DNA of 43,813 nucleotides, taken from Candidatus Rokuibacteriota bacterium. GTDB lineage: Bacteria > Methylomirabilota > Methylomirabilia > Rokubacteriales > CSP1-6. Positions 8,481 to 17,029 of this stretch are shown piece after piece. Every line of letters begins with the position of its first letter. The first letter of the stretch is position 1. A model generated the notes under the pieces. The model was given only the letters and a program-made list of their open reading frames with translations. It had not been told where the DNA came from and made no database searches. Made by a program: the position numbers and the translations under genes. The stretch lies in contig VGLJ01000040.1 of assembly GCA_016866775.1 (NCBI GenBank), forward strand, positions 1 to 43,813, in the 5' to 3' direction.

Positions 8481-10064
8481 TCACCCCGCGAGGATCATCG
8501 ACGCCGCTGTCTCCGCGATCATGATGGTCGGCGCGTTGGTGTTGCCGCCGATCAGCGTCGGCATGATCGACGCGTCCACGACACGGAGCCCCTCGAGGCC
8601 GCGCACGCGCAGCGACGGATCGACGACGGCGTTCGCATCGCTTCCCATGCGGCACGTGCCGACCGGATGGAAGACCGTGCCCGAGCCGCGCTCGCGCACG
8701 TAGGTGCCGATCGCCTCGTCCGTCTCGGTGTCGGGGCCGGGACCGAGCTCGCGCCCGAGGATCTCGCCGAGCGGCTTCTTCGCCAGGACCTCGCGCATCT
8801 GACGAATGCCCGCGATGAACTGCGGGAGATCGGCGGGGTCGCTGAGGTAATTCGGATCGATCGCCGGCTGCGCGAGCGGATCGGCCGAGGCGAGCGTGAT
8901 GCGGCCGCGGCTCGCGGGGCGCGTGACGTAGAACGCGTAGGTCACGCCGTGAGACGTCGGCCGCCACGACTCCGACGGCGCCTCGGTGAGCAGGTACGGC
9001 ACGAAGAACCCCTGGAGATTCGCGCGCGCCATCGACGGATCCGTCTTGAGGAACGCGCCCGTCTCGGCGACGTTGGACGTGAGCGGGCCCTGCCGGGAGC
9101 GGTCGTAGAGCTCCTGCACCATCTGCCGCAGCTCCGGCGTGACGCCGTAGAGCGACAGCGGCTGCGTGATCTCGTAACGCAGCGCCGCGCCGAGGTGGTC
9201 CTGCAGATTCGCGCCGACGTCGGCGTGCGCAAGCACGACGTCGATGCCGTGCGCCCTCAGGTGATCGGCGGGCCCGACGCCGGAGAGCATGAGCAGCTGC
9301 GGCGAGTTGATCGCGCCCCCGCAGAGGACGATCTCGCCGCCCTCGGCCGACTCGGCCTTCCCGTGCCTGACGTAGTCCACCGCGACGGCACGTCGCGTGT
9401 CGAACCTCACGCGGCACGCGAGCGCGTTCGTGACCACCGTGAGGTTCGGGCGGCCGAGCGCGGGGCGGAGGTACGCGGCGGCCGTGCTGCACCGCTCGCC
9501 GTTCTTCTGGGTCACCTGGTAGACACCGCACCCGTCCTGCGTCGCGCCGTTGAAGTCGTCGTTCCGCGCGATGCCGGCGCTCTCGGCCGACTGCAGGAAC
9601 ATCACCGAGAGCGGATGCTGGAAGCGGAGATCCGCCACGTTCAGCGGGCCGCCGCGTCCGTGGAACGGCTCGCCGAGACGCTCGTTCGTCTCGGCCTTCT
9701 TGAAGTACGGGAGAACGTCCTGCCAGCCCCAGCCCGGGCACCCGGCGTCGCGCCACTCGTCGTAGTCCCGCGCGTCGCCGCGGATGTAGACCATGTAGTT
9801 GATCGAGCTCGAGCCGCCGAGCGTGCGGCCGCGCGGCCAGAAGAACCGCCGCAGGTTGCAGTGGACCTGCGGGGTGGTGCGGTAGCGCCAGTCGAAGACG
9901 GAGTCCGAGAGAAATCCCATCATCGCGGGCGTGCTGATGAGCGGCGAGTCGTCCGGCCCTCCGGCTTCGAGGAGCAGCACCCGCGCCGGGGATCGTTCCG
10001 AAAGACGGTGGGCGAGCACGCAGCCGGCCGAGCCCGCTCCGACGATCACGTAGTCGTACGTCAT
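8481..10064 (-). CDS. GMC-family FAD-dependent oxidoreductase (choline dehydrogenase-like)
   Basis: A 527-residue flavoprotein of the glucose-methanol-choline family. The N-terminal FAD-binding beta-alpha-beta motif is VIVGAGSAG (G9-x-G11-x2-G14), followed by the ADP-binding acid in LLLEAGGPD. The first GMC signature region reads RGRTLGGSSSINYMVYIRG. The C-terminal block has HPVGTCRMG, carrying the catalytic histidine region, and GNTNAPTIMIAE. These enzymes oxidise alcohols; the substrate (choline, long-chain alcohol or polyethylene glycol-like) cannot be told from sequence alone. No signal peptide or membrane anchor is evident. ATG 10064 has GGAGG about six bases upstream. It is convergent with the dienelactone hydrolase and follows the glycosyltransferase gene on the same strand, with a 43-bp gap. 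Confidence 0.93.
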   Translation of the reverse strand: MTYDYVIVGAGSAGCVLAHRLSERSPARVLLLEAGGPDDSPLISTPAMMGFLSDSVFDWRYRTTPQVHCNLRRFFWPRGRTLGGSSSINYMVYIRGDARDYDEWRDAGCPGWGWQDVLPYFKKAETNERLGEPFHGRGGPLNVADLRFQHPLSVMFLQSAESAGIARNDDFNGATQDGCGVYQVTQKNGERCSTAAAYLRPALGRPNLTVVTNALACRVRFDTRRAVAVDYVRHGKAESAEGGEIVLCGGAINSPQLLMLSGVGPADHLRAHGIDVVLAHADVGANLQDHLGAALRYEITQPLSLYGVTPELRQMVQELYDRSRQGPLTSNVAETGAFLKTDPSMARANLQGFFVPYLLTEAPSESWRPTSHGVTYAFYVTRPASRGRITLASADPLAQPAIDPNYLSDPADLPQFIAGIRQMREVLAKKPLGEILGRELGPGPDTETDEAIGTYVRERGSGTVFHPVGTCRMGSDANAVVDPSLRVRGLEGLRVVDASIMPTLIGGNTNAPTIMIAETAASMILAG

Positions 10065-10107
10065 GGGCCACCTCCGAGTCCGGATCGTGCTCCGGGAGCG
10101 TAGCCCA

Positions 10108-12069
10108 TCAGGGCAGCGCGACGAGAAGGAACTTCCGGTCGCCGCCGAGCACGCGCGTGCCGTCGAGCAGGAAATCGCGCACGCGTCCGAGGCGGGCGAC
10201 GTTCTCGGCGTGCGGCAGGCGGTCGTCCACGAGCACCGAGCGCGCGGGGTCGAACAGGATGTCGTGCCGCACGAAGACGTGCGTGATCCCCTCGCGGCGC
10301 GCCCATCGGCGCAACGCCACGTCGTCGAACCCGTTCCGGAGGTGCTCCCGCAGCGTGTAGTCCTCGAAGAGATAGTCGCCGCGATACGACCGCGTGAGGT
10401 GATACGTGTCCCGCCGCACGTCGATCAGCCACACGCGCGCGTCGCGCGGGAGCTGCTCGTCGATGATCCGGTAGTAGGGGTAGTAATCGAGACGCCGCGA
10501 CAGGTACTCCGCGCGGGACTCGGCGCCCGTCACCGCGAACATCGGCGCGTCGGCCAGGAACCACGTGACGCCGACGAGCATGGCCGCCGCTGCCGGGAGC
10601 AGCATCGCCGCGCGGAGCCAGCGTCCGGCCGACGATGCTTCGCGAGACGAGGCGGTCTCTCCGGCCAGCGCGGCCGCGGCGCGGACCGCGACGACCGCTG
10701 CCAGCGGGAGGACCGGAACGAGGTAGCGCATCACCTGCGCGCTCGCCGCCCACCAGACGAACATCACGGCCGCGACGGCCGTGACGACGGCCGTCTCGGC
10801 GCCCGCCCGCCGGCGCCACAGCGCCCACACGACCGCCGGCACGGCGGCCAGGAACGCCACGCCGAGCACGTTCTCGTAGTACGCGGCGACCTCGCGCTGT
10901 CCCATGAGCGACACGCGGAACGGCAGCACGGCGAGCGCGAGCGGATCCTTGCCGCCGCCGTACGCGTCGTTGAACGCGCGGACCATCGCCGAGCGTGCGA
11001 CGTCCCACCCCGGCGCGTGCCCGGGCCAGAGGTCGAGGTAGTACGGAAAGAAGGGGCTGCCGGTCAGCGCCCAGGTGCGCACGTACCACGGGGCGCCGAC
11101 GACGACGGCGCCGGCGAGGGCCAGCAGCGTGACGCCGACGCGCGCGCCCGCGCGCCGCGCGCCGAGCAAGGCCACGAGCGCGAGCGTCGCGAACGGGAAG
11201 ATCGCGAGGACCTTCACGCCCAGCGCGAAGCCCGACGCGAGCGCGAGCGTGGCGAGCGCTCGCGGCGCGCCGCTCGTCCACCAGCGCGCGGCGGCGCGGA
11301 CGGCCACCGCGAGCAGCAGCGCGAGCGCGAGGTCGACGTAACCGCTGCTCGCGACGTCGATCACGACGGGCACCGTCGCGACGAGCGCCGCGGCGATCAG
11401 CGGCCAGGAGCGCGACTCGGCAGCCCACCCGTGGACGAACGCGAGCAGCAGCGGAAGGAAGGCGAACATCGTCGCGCCGAACGCCGCTTCGCCGACCCGC
11501 GGGCTGACGACGCGGCCGACGAGCATCGCCCAGAGTCCGTGCATCTCGGCACCGAGGGGCGAATACGCGACGATGCTCTCGCCGACGACGGTCAGCCGGC
11601 CCGCCTCGATGAACGCCTGCGGCAGGGCGAGGTGATACTGCAGCGTGTCCTTCGCCGTCGGCGGCGCGAGCGCCGCGACCCCGGCGATCACCAGCGCCAC
11701 GACGAGGAGCACGGCGGCCGCGATCGCCGTGGCCTGCCATCGGGCTGTGGGTGCGCCGGCGTCCGCGGCGGTCGCTCGGGGAGTCGCACGCGCCACCGCG
11801 AGGCCCGCGAGCACGAGGCCGAGCACGAGCGTCGCGAGCGCGACGCGCGTCACGTAGCCGCCCGCGACGCCGATGAAGAACCACGCGAGCGACCATGCGC
11901 CGGCGCCGAGCGCGCACGTGATGGCGACCTCCAGCGGCGCGCGGCGCGCGGGCCAGCGGCCGTCGATCAGGCGACGGAGCGGCGCGCCCGCGCCGTACCA
12001 CGCGACGACGATCAGCGCGGCGACGACGAGACCCGCGGCGCTCTCCACGAGCGCGGGGCCGCGGACCAC
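10108..12069 (-). CDS. Polytopic membrane glycosyltransferase, GT-C fold (PMT/ArnT-like)
   Basis: A 653-residue protein with at least ten hydrophobic segments through its first 500 residues and a soluble C-terminal part. APPTAKDTLQYHLALPQAF, with D141 and H146, sits in the first large extracytoplasmic loop after the second or third helix. This matches the Asp/His-containing loop of GT-C transferases that use polyprenyl-phosphate sugars. It may glycosylate an envelope lipid or protein; donor and acceptor are unknown. GTG 12069 is the only conventional start in this stretch, but the frame is open upstream into the rplQ coding region and encodes another probable helix (ALVGLSAAASLALTAAFLSF), so the real protein may be 45 or more residues longer. 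It follows rplQ and may be read from the ribosomal transcript. Confidence 0.7.
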   Translation of the reverse strand: MVRGPALVESAAGLVVAALIVVAWYGAGAPLRRLIDGRWPARRAPLEVAITCALGAGAWSLAWFFIGVAGGYVTRVALATLVLGLVLAGLAVARATPRATAADAGAPTARWQATAIAAAVLLVVALVIAGVAALAPPTAKDTLQYHLALPQAFIEAGRLTVVGESIVAYSPLGAEMHGLWAMLVGRVVSPRVGEAAFGATMFAFLPLLLAFVHGWAAESRSWPLIAAALVATVPVVIDVASSGYVDLALALLLAVAVRAAARWWTSGAPRALATLALASGFALGVKVLAIFPFATLALVALLGARRAGARVGVTLLALAGAVVVGAPWYVRTWALTGSPFFPYYLDLWPGHAPGWDVARSAMVRAFNDAYGGGKDPLALAVLPFRVSLMGQREVAAYYENVLGVAFLAAVPAVVWALWRRRAGAETAVVTAVAAVMFVWWAASAQVMRYLVPVLPLAAVVAVRAAAALAGETASSREASSAGRWLRAAMLLPAAAAMLVGVTWFLADAPMFAVTGAESRAEYLSRRLDYYPYYRIIDEQLPRDARVWLIDVRRDTYHLTRSYRGDYLFEDYTLREHLRNGFDDVALRRWARREGITHVFVRHDILFDPARSVLVDDRLPHAENVARLGRVRDFLLDGTRVLGGDRKFLLVALP

Positions 12070-12211
12070 TCCGCGCGCGCGGACGAACGCGGCGACGGCG
12101 CCCAGCGCGGGCGTGATGAGCGACAGCTCGGCGCGGTGGAACGACAGAAACGCCGCCGTCAGCGCGAGGCTGGCGGCGGCGGAGAGTCCGACGAGGGCGC
12201 GGGCGCCCAGG

Positions 12212-12688
12212 TTACGCGGAGGCGGCGGCCGCCTTCTCCTTCTTCCTGCGGCGCGACGGCGCGGCGGCCTCGCCCTTCGGCGGCTTCTCCTTCTTTTCCT
12301 TGCCCTTCGGCTTGTCGCCGTCCGTCGTCTCCGCGCGGTCGACGAGCTCCAGGTACACCATGGGCGCGGCGTCGCCCGGGCGCGGGCCCACGCGCACGAT
12401 CCGCGTGTAGCCGCCGGGCCGGTCGGCGAAGCGGGCCGCGATCGTGTCGAACAGCCGCCCGACGACGACCGTGTCGTTCACCATCGACAGCACCTGCCGG
12501 CGCGCGTGCAGGCTCTCGCGCTTGGCGAGCGTGACCATCTCGTCGGCCGTCGGACGGATCGCCTTCGCCTTCGCCTCGGTGGTCAGCACGCGCTCGTGCC
12601 GGAACAGCGACGTGAGGAGGTTGCGGAACATGGCGAGGCGGTGGTCGCTCCGCCGGCCGAGCTTGTAGTTGCCCCTGCGGTGCCTCAT
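12212..12688 (-). CDS. rplQ: 50S ribosomal protein L17 with basic C-terminal tail
   Basis: L17 binds 23S rRNA near the peptide exit tunnel. The core (about 1-117) has the family start [24 protein letters not shown] (shown here only as a landmark: [12 protein letters not shown]) and ends with PMVYLELVD. It is followed by a Lys/Glu/Ala-rich tail of about 40 residues ([17 protein letters not shown] and on), making 158 residues against roughly 120 in compact homologues. The ATG overlaps the rpoA stop by four bases, the usual alpha-operon arrangement. It is the last gene of the ribosomal super-cluster. The glycosyltransferase frame begins at or before its 3' end. Confidence 0.97.
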   Translation of the reverse strand: MRHRRGNYKLGRRSDHRLAMFRNLLTSLFRHERVLTTEAKAKAIRPTADEMVTLAKRESLHARRQVLSMVNDTVVVGRLFDTIAARFADRPGGYTRIVRVGPRPGDAAPMVYLELVDRAETTDGDKPKGKEKKEKPPKGEAAAPSRRRKKEKAAAASA

Positions 12689-13656
12689 TTCGTCGTGGCT
12701 CCCCTGCCGAGCGCGCCCAGCAGATTCGGATCGATGCGCATGCCGAGCGAGAGGCCGAGGCCCGCGAGGGCGGCCTTGATCTCGTCGATGGTCTTCTCGC
12801 CGAGGTTCTTCACGCCGACGAGGTCGCTTTCCGTCTTCTGCGCGAGGTCCGCGACGAGCGTGATGTCGGCGGCCTTCAGCGCGTTGACGGCGCGCGCGGG
12901 CAGGTCGAGCTCCTCGAGCGTCTTGCCGAGCGCGTCGCGCAGATACGCGCCGTCGGCGTCCTCGCTCTCGTCGTCGTCGGGCGGCGCCGCGCGCAGCGGC
13001 GAGAAGTGATCGCGCAGGAACGTCGCCGAGCGCTCGAGGGCCTCCTCGGGGCTCACCGCGCCGTTGGTCCAGATCTCGACCACGAGCTTCTCGTAGTCGG
13101 TGATCTTGCCGAGCCGCGACATCTCCACGTTGTACGACACGCGCGTGATCGGCGAGAACGCCGAGTCCAGCGCGAGCGTGCCGGCGGGGATGTTCGTCTT
13201 CCGGTCCGCCGCTTCATAGCCCCGGCCGATGCCGACGCCGAGCTCGATCGACACGCGCCCGCTCTCGAGCGTGAAGAGATGCACCTCGGGATTGATCACC
13301 TCGAGGTCGGTCTCCGGCACGTCCGCGCCGGTCACGATCTTCGGGCCCGACACGTCGACGCGCACGGTGCGCGGCTCGCCGGACGGCACCTGGATCGACA
13401 GCTTCTTGAGGTTGAGGAGCACGTCGGCCGTGCTCTCCTTCACGCCGGGGATCGGCGTCTCGACCGAGCGGACGCCGTCGATCTTCACCCACGTGACGGC
13501 CGCGCCGGGGACGATGGAGAGGAGCGTGCGCCTGAGCGAGTTGCCGACCGTCAGCGCGTAGCCCTTCTCGAAGGGCTCCGCCACGAGCCGGCCGTACCGC
13601 TCGCTCGCGATCTCCCACTCGACCTTCTTCGGCTTCTGAAATGGAATGCGTGGCAT
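12685..13656 (-). CDS. rpoA: DNA-directed RNA polymerase subunit alpha
   Basis: The alpha subunit dimerises to nucleate RNA polymerase assembly, and its C-terminal domain contacts UP elements and activators. It is 323 residues, normal for the family. The N-terminal domain (about 1-230) has [22 protein letters not shown], the dimerisation segment (cited as [17 protein letters not shown]). An acidic linker ([10 protein letters not shown]) leads to the C-terminal domain with [19 protein letters not shown], the helix-hairpin-helix that binds DNA. ATG 13656 is chosen because [15 protein letters not shown] begins the conserved fold; the frame upstream has no homology. It lies 14 bases after rpsD and overlaps rplQ by four. 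Confidence 0.98.
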   Translation of the reverse strand: MPRIPFQKPKKVEWEIASERYGRLVAEPFEKGYALTVGNSLRRTLLSIVPGAAVTWVKIDGVRSVETPIPGVKESTADVLLNLKKLSIQVPSGEPRTVRVDVSGPKIVTGADVPETDLEVINPEVHLFTLESGRVSIELGVGIGRGYEAADRKTNIPAGTLALDSAFSPITRVSYNVEMSRLGKITDYEKLVVEIWTNGAVSPEEALERSATFLRDHFSPLRAAPPDDDESEDADGAYLRDALGKTLEELDLPARAVNALKAADITLVADLAQKTESDLVGVKNLGEKTIDEIKAALAGLGLSLGMRIDPNLLGALGRGATTK

Positions 13657-13670
13657 GGCGCCTCTGTGTC

Positions 13671-14291
13671 CTACTTGCTGTACAGCTCGACGATGAGCTG
13701 CTCGCTGACCGGGATCTGGATGTCTTCGCGCAGCGGGAGGCCGCGGACGACGCCGCGCCGGCCCGCCGGGTCCACCTCGAGCCACTGCGGGACCGCCCCG
13801 CGGCCCGCGTTCATGTTGTCGTCCAGGCGCGCCTCGTACTTGGTGCCGCGGAGCGCGACCGCGTCGCCGACCTTCACGAGATACGACGGCACGGTGACCT
13901 TGCGGCCGTTCACCGCGTAGTGGCCGTGCGCCACCATCTGCCGCGACTCGCGGCGGGAGGCCGCGAAGCCCAGCCGGTAGACGACGTTGTCGAGCCGGAG
14001 CTCGAGCAGGCGCAGCAGGTTCTCGCCGGTGACGCCCTTCTCACGCTCGGCCGCGTGGAAGTAGCGCCGGAACTGGTTCTCGAGCACGCCGTAGATCCGC
14101 TTGGCCTTCTGCTTCTCCCGGAGCTGCACGCCGTACGGTGTCAACTTGCCGCGGTTCAGACCGTGCTGGCCGGGCGGGTAGTTACGGCGCTCGATCGCGC
14201 ACTTGTCGGTGAAGCAGCGGGCGCCCTTCAGGAAGAGCTTCATGCCTTCACGGCGGCACAGCCGGCACTTCGCATCCGCGTAACGCGCCAT
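13671..14291 (-). CDS. rpsD: 30S ribosomal protein S4 (zinc-type)
   Basis: S4 is a primary 16S rRNA binder that starts assembly of the 30S body. In many bacteria it also represses the alpha operon. It is 206 residues with the C+ N-terminus: CRLC near residue 9, then CFTDKC, so four cysteines that can hold zinc. The S4 RNA-binding domain follows ([20 protein letters not shown]). The C-terminal half ends [12 protein letters not shown], as in typical S4. ATG 14291 gives the conserved [12 protein letters not shown] start. It lies between rpsK and rpoA. Confidence 0.98.
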   Translation of the reverse strand: MARYADAKCRLCRREGMKLFLKGARCFTDKCAIERRNYPPGQHGLNRGKLTPYGVQLREKQKAKRIYGVLENQFRRYFHAAEREKGVTGENLLRLLELRLDNVVYRLGFAASRRESRQMVAHGHYAVNGRKVTVPSYLVKVGDAVALRGTKYEARLDDNMNAGRGAVPQWLEVDPAGRRGVVRGLPLREDIQIPVSEQLIVELYSK

Positions 14292-14300
14292 GCCGGCCTC

Positions 14301-14711
14301 CTACACCCGCCGCCGCTTGGGCGGGCGGCAGCCGTCGTGCGGGATCGGCGTGACGTCGCGGATGGCGGTGATCTCGAGCCCCACGGCCTGCAGCGAGCGG
14401 ATGGCCGCCTCGCGGCCGGCGCCCGGCCCCTTCACGAAGACCTCCACCTGCTTCAGCCCGAACTCCATCGCCTTGCGCGCCGCGATCTCCGCGGCCGTCT
14501 GCGCGGCGAACGGCGTGCTCTTGCGCGAGCCCTTGAACCCGGCGCTGCCCGCGCTCGACCACGAGACCACGTTGCCGGTCTTGTCGGTGAGGGTCACGAT
14601 CGTGTTGTTGAAGGACGCCTGCACGTGCGCGACCCCGGTGCGGACTTCGCGCCGTTCGCGCCGCTTGCCGCCCTTCTTCCTGGGGGCTGGCTTTGCCTTT
14701 TCGTCTGCCAT
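14301..14711 (-). CDS. rpsK: 30S ribosomal protein S11
   Basis: S11 lies on the 30S platform near the mRNA exit and helps shape the E site. It is 136 residues, with the family core [19 protein letters not shown], then [20 protein letters not shown], and the C-terminal [18 protein letters not shown]. The N-terminus has a basic extension ([18 protein letters not shown]) of about 20 residues, common in bacteria. It is in the alpha gene set, 12 bases after rpsM and 9 bases before rpsD. Confidence 0.98.
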   Translation of the reverse strand: MADEKAKPAPRKKGGKRRERREVRTGVAHVQASFNNTIVTLTDKTGNVVSWSSAGSAGFKGSRKSTPFAAQTAAEIAARKAMEFGLKQVEVFVKGPGAGREAAIRSLQAVGLEITAIRDVTPIPHDGCRPPKRRRV

Positions 14712-14723
14712 CGAGTCGGTCTC

Positions 14724-15158
14724 CTACGCTTTCTTGGCCGCGGCGGCTGCGGGGGCGGCCGGCGCGGCCGCGGGGGCGGCGGCGGCCACGGGCTTCTTCT
14801 TGATCATCACGCCGCGCGACTTGCCCTTGCGCGTGCGCGCGTTGGTGTGGGTGCGCTGGCCGCGCACGGGCAGGCCGCGGCGATGCCGGATGCCGCGGTA
14901 CGAGCCGATGTCCATCAGGCGCTTGACGTTCATGGAGATCTCGCGGCGCAGGTCGCCTTCCACCTTGATCTCGCGCTCGATCAGGTCGCGCACGCGCGCG
15001 GTCTCGGCCTCGTCCCACGCCTTGACCCGCTTGTTGGCGTCGACGCGCGCCTGCGCCAGCACGGTGCGCGCGGTCTGCGTCCCGATGCCGTAGATGTACG
15101 TGAGCGCCACTTCACCGCGCTTTTCCCTCGGAAGGTCCACCCCCGCCACTCGTGCCAT
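14724..15158 (-). CDS. rpsM: 30S ribosomal protein S13 with Ala/Pro-rich tail
   Basis: S13 sits in the 30S head and makes intersubunit and P-site tRNA contacts through its basic C-terminus. The core reads [28 protein letters not shown], then [20 protein letters not shown]. After the normal end ([13 protein letters not shown]), the chain continues with about 20 alanines and prolines and KKA. The protein is 144 residues against about 118-126 usually. The tail is unlike the rest and low in complexity. It lies 13 bases after rpmJ. Confidence 0.97.
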   Translation of the reverse strand: MARVAGVDLPREKRGEVALTYIYGIGTQTARTVLAQARVDANKRVKAWDEAETARVRDLIEREIKVEGDLRREISMNVKRLMDIGSYRGIRHRRGLPVRGQRTHTNARTRKGKSRGVMIKKKPVAAAAPAAAPAAPAAAAAKKA

Positions 15159-15171
15159 GTCTCGTCTCCGT

Positions 15172-15285
15172 CTAACCCTGGCGTTGCTTGTGCCGCGGGT
15201 TCTTGCAGATGATGCGGATCACCCGGTTGCGCCGCACGACCTTGCAGTGCTCGCAGCGCGCCTTGACGCTCGGTCTCACTTTCAT
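15172..15285 (-). CDS. rpmJ: 50S ribosomal protein L36 (zinc-type)
   Basis: The smallest ribosomal protein, 37 residues, which stabilises 23S rRNA helices near L6. It starts at ATG 15285 with [19 protein letters not shown] and ends NPRHKQRQG. The zinc ribbon ligands are C11, C14, C27 and H32 (C+ form). The frame is open upstream, but only this start matches the family. It lies between infA and rpsM, its usual place in bacteria. Confidence 0.97.
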   Translation of the reverse strand: MKVRPSVKARCEHCKVVRRNRVIRIICKNPRHKQRQG

Positions 15286-15293
15286 GGGAATCC

Positions 15294-15512
15294 CTACTTG
15301 AACCTGTAAGTGATTCGGCCCCTGGTGAGGTCGTACGGCGACAGCTCCACCTTCACGCGGTCGCCCGGCAGGATGCGGATGAAGTTCATGCGCATCTTGC
15401 CGCTCACGTGCGCCAGCACCCGGTGGCCGTTCTCCAGCTCCACCCGGAACATCGCGTTCGGCAGCGGCTCCACCACCGTGCCCTCGACCTCGATCGCGTC
15501 TTCTTTCGCCAT
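15294..15512 (-). CDS. infA: Translation initiation factor IF-1
   Basis: IF-1 occupies the ribosomal A site during initiation and assists IF-2 and IF-3. It is 72 residues, the standard length, and consists of one OB fold. The beginning [20 protein letters not shown] and the end [15 protein letters not shown] are typical. Its ATG overlaps the map stop by one base (TAATG), implying translational coupling to methionine aminopeptidase, with which it shares a role at the protein N-terminus. rpmJ follows after eight bases. Confidence 0.98.
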   Translation of the reverse strand: MAKEDAIEVEGTVVEPLPNAMFRVELENGHRVLAHVSGKMRMNFIRILPGDRVKVELSPYDLTRGRITYRFK

Positions 15513-16357
15513 TACGGTTGTCTCGTCCCCGTTCGAGCGCCGGCAAAGCCGGCGCAATCCCTCCTGGGGGAGGCCTCGGAGGGGGCCGTCGAGGCCCCCT
15601 CCGAGTGGTTCTTGCTGGTCAGCACTTCCGGCCCGTTTTCGGTCACCGCCACCGTGTGCTCGAAGTGCGCCGCGAGGCTTCCGTCGCGCGTCACCGCGGT
15701 CCAGCCGTCGTCGAGGATCTTCACGTCGTGGCTGCCCAGCGTGACCATCGGCTCGATCGCGAGCACCATCCCCGGCTTGAGCTGCGGGCCCCGCCCCGGG
15801 TCGCCGAAGTTCGGCACCTGCGGCTCCTCGTGCAGCGCGCGGCCGATCCCATGGCCCACGAACGTGCGCACGATGCCGAAGCCGTGGGGGTCGACGTGCC
15901 GCTGCACGGCGTGGGAGACGTCGGAGAGTCGACGGCCCGGCCGGCACTCGGCGATCGCCCGCTCGAGACTCTCGCGGGTGACGTCGAGCAATTCCTGCAC
16001 GCGCGGCGGGATCTCGCCCAGGGGCAGCGTGACCGCGCAGTCGGCGTAATACCCTTCCACGATACAGCCGAGGTCAAACCCGACGATGTCGCCTTCCTTC
16101 ATGCGCCGGTGCGCGGAGGGGATGCCGTGCACGACCTCTTCGTTGATCGAGATGCAGACCGTCGCCGGAAAGCCGCGATAGCCCTTGAACGCCGGCAGTG
16201 CGCCGCACTCGCGGATGAAGGCTTCGACCGCGTCGTCGACCTCGAGCGTCGACATGCCGGGCTTGACCATGTCGCGGATGAGCTGGACGACATCCGCGAG
16301 GATGTGACCGCTGCGACGCATCAGGCCGATCTCGCGCTCGGACTTGAGCACGATCAC
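15512..16357 (-). CDS. map: Methionine aminopeptidase type I with a hairpin-encoded C-terminal tail
   Basis: Removes the initiator methionine from nascent proteins; a cytosolic dinuclear metallo-enzyme of the pita-bread fold. Metal ligands fit D95, D106, H169, E202 and E233; H78 in VVHGIP is the conserved auxiliary histidine. The family sequence ends near residue 250 at [11 protein letters not shown], where most type I enzymes end. Here it continues for about 30 more residues, for 281 in all. That tail is encoded by DNA holding two perfect inverted repeats (15575-15605 and 15537-15555), suggesting that a palindromic element entered just before the stop. The catalytic core is intact. It lies 19 bases after adk and overlaps infA by one base. 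Confidence 0.97.
   Translation of the reverse strand: MIVLKSEREIGLMRRSGHILADVVQLIRDMVKPGMSTLEVDDAVEAFIRECGALPAFKGYRGFPATVCISINEEVVHGIPSAHRRMKEGDIVGFDLGCIVEGYYADCAVTLPLGEIPPRVQELLDVTRESLERAIAECRPGRRLSDVSHAVQRHVDPHGFGIVRTFVGHGIGRALHEEPQVPNFGDPGRGPQLKPGMVLAIEPMVTLGSHDVKILDDGWTAVTRDGSLAAHFEHTVAVTENGPEVLTSKNHSEGASTAPSEASPRRDCAGFAGARTGTRQP
15537..15555. repeat. Perfect 8-bp inverted repeat in the 3' end of map
   Basis: GCGCCGGC (15537-15544), AAA, GCCGGCGC (15548-15555). It encodes residues near 268-274 of the Map tail, about 25 bases from the stop. With the larger repeat at 15575-15605 it makes a two-hairpin cassette. Confidence 0.75.
15575..15605. repeat. Perfect 13-bp inverted repeat in the 3' end of map
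   Basis: CTCGGAGGGGGCC (15575-15587), loop GTCGA, GGCCCCCTCCGAG (15593-15605). It encodes residues near 251-261 of Map, exactly where the family's homology stops. It resembles a terminator stem or a REP-like palindrome but lies inside an intact frame. Confidence 0.8.
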
Positions 16358-16376
16358 AGGGCCACTCCGGTGGCCC

Positions 16377-17027
16377 TCACCGGTGCGCCCCGGCGAGCTC
16401 GCGCAGCGTCTGGCGGATCTTGTCGACCGCGCCCTCGGCCGCGATCGTCTTCAGCACGCCGCGCTTGCGGTAGTAGTCGAGCAGCGGCGCGGTTTGCCGC
16501 TCGTACACCTGCAGCCGGTTCAGCACCGTGGCCTCGTCGTCGTCCTTCCGCTGGTAGAGCTCGCCGCCGCACTTGTCGCAGACGCCCGCCTTGCGCGGCG
16601 GCGCCGACACGAGGTGGTACGGCGTCTGGCACTGCCGGCAGAGACGCCGGCCGGTGAGCCGCCGCACGAGCTCCGGCTGCGCGACGTCGAAGTAGATGAC
16701 GCTGTCGAGCTTCTGCCCGAGCTGCTGGAGCATCTTCGCGAGGCCGTCCGCCTGCGCGTTCGTGCGCGGAAAGCCGTCGAGGATGAAGCCCTTCGCCGCG
16801 TCCGGGCGGCGAAAGCGCTCGCCGACCATGCGCAGGATGACGTCGTCGGGCACGAGGTCGCCCTTGTCGTAGTACTGCTTGGCCTCGATCCCGAGCGGCG
16901 TCCCCGCGGCCATCTCCTCGCGCAGCATGTCGCCCGTCGCCACCTGCGGGATCCCCCACTCGCGCGCGAGCTCGCTCGCCTGCGTGCCCTTGCCGGCGCC
17001 GGGAGGCCCGAGGAACAGCAGACGCAC
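16377..17027 (-). CDS. adk: Adenylate kinase with zinc-binding LID
   Basis: Interconverts ATP + AMP and 2 ADP in the cytosol. It is 216 residues, a standard long-type enzyme. The P-loop is GPPGAGKGT at 7-15; the AMP-binding motif is FILDGFPRT near 81-89. The LID domain carries C130-x2-C133 and C150-x2-C153, the four-cysteine zinc site seen in many thermotolerant and Gram-positive enzymes. The start is GTG 17027, chosen because MRLLFLGPPG begins exactly there and GGAG stands about nine bases before it. It follows the secY stop by two bases, the conserved spc-operon order. Confidence 0.98.
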   Translation of the reverse strand: MRLLFLGPPGAGKGTQASELAREWGIPQVATGDMLREEMAAGTPLGIEAKQYYDKGDLVPDDVILRMVGERFRRPDAAKGFILDGFPRTNAQADGLAKMLQQLGQKLDSVIYFDVAQPELVRRLTGRRLCRQCQTPYHLVSAPPRKAGVCDKCGGELYQRKDDDEATVLNRLQVYERQTAPLLDYYRKRGVLKTIAAEGAVDKIRQTLRELAGAHR

Positions 17028-17029
17028 CG

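Noticed and set aside
13740-14290. Possible second gene between rpoA and rpsK
   Set aside because: All of this is rpsD, in its normal alpha-operon place.
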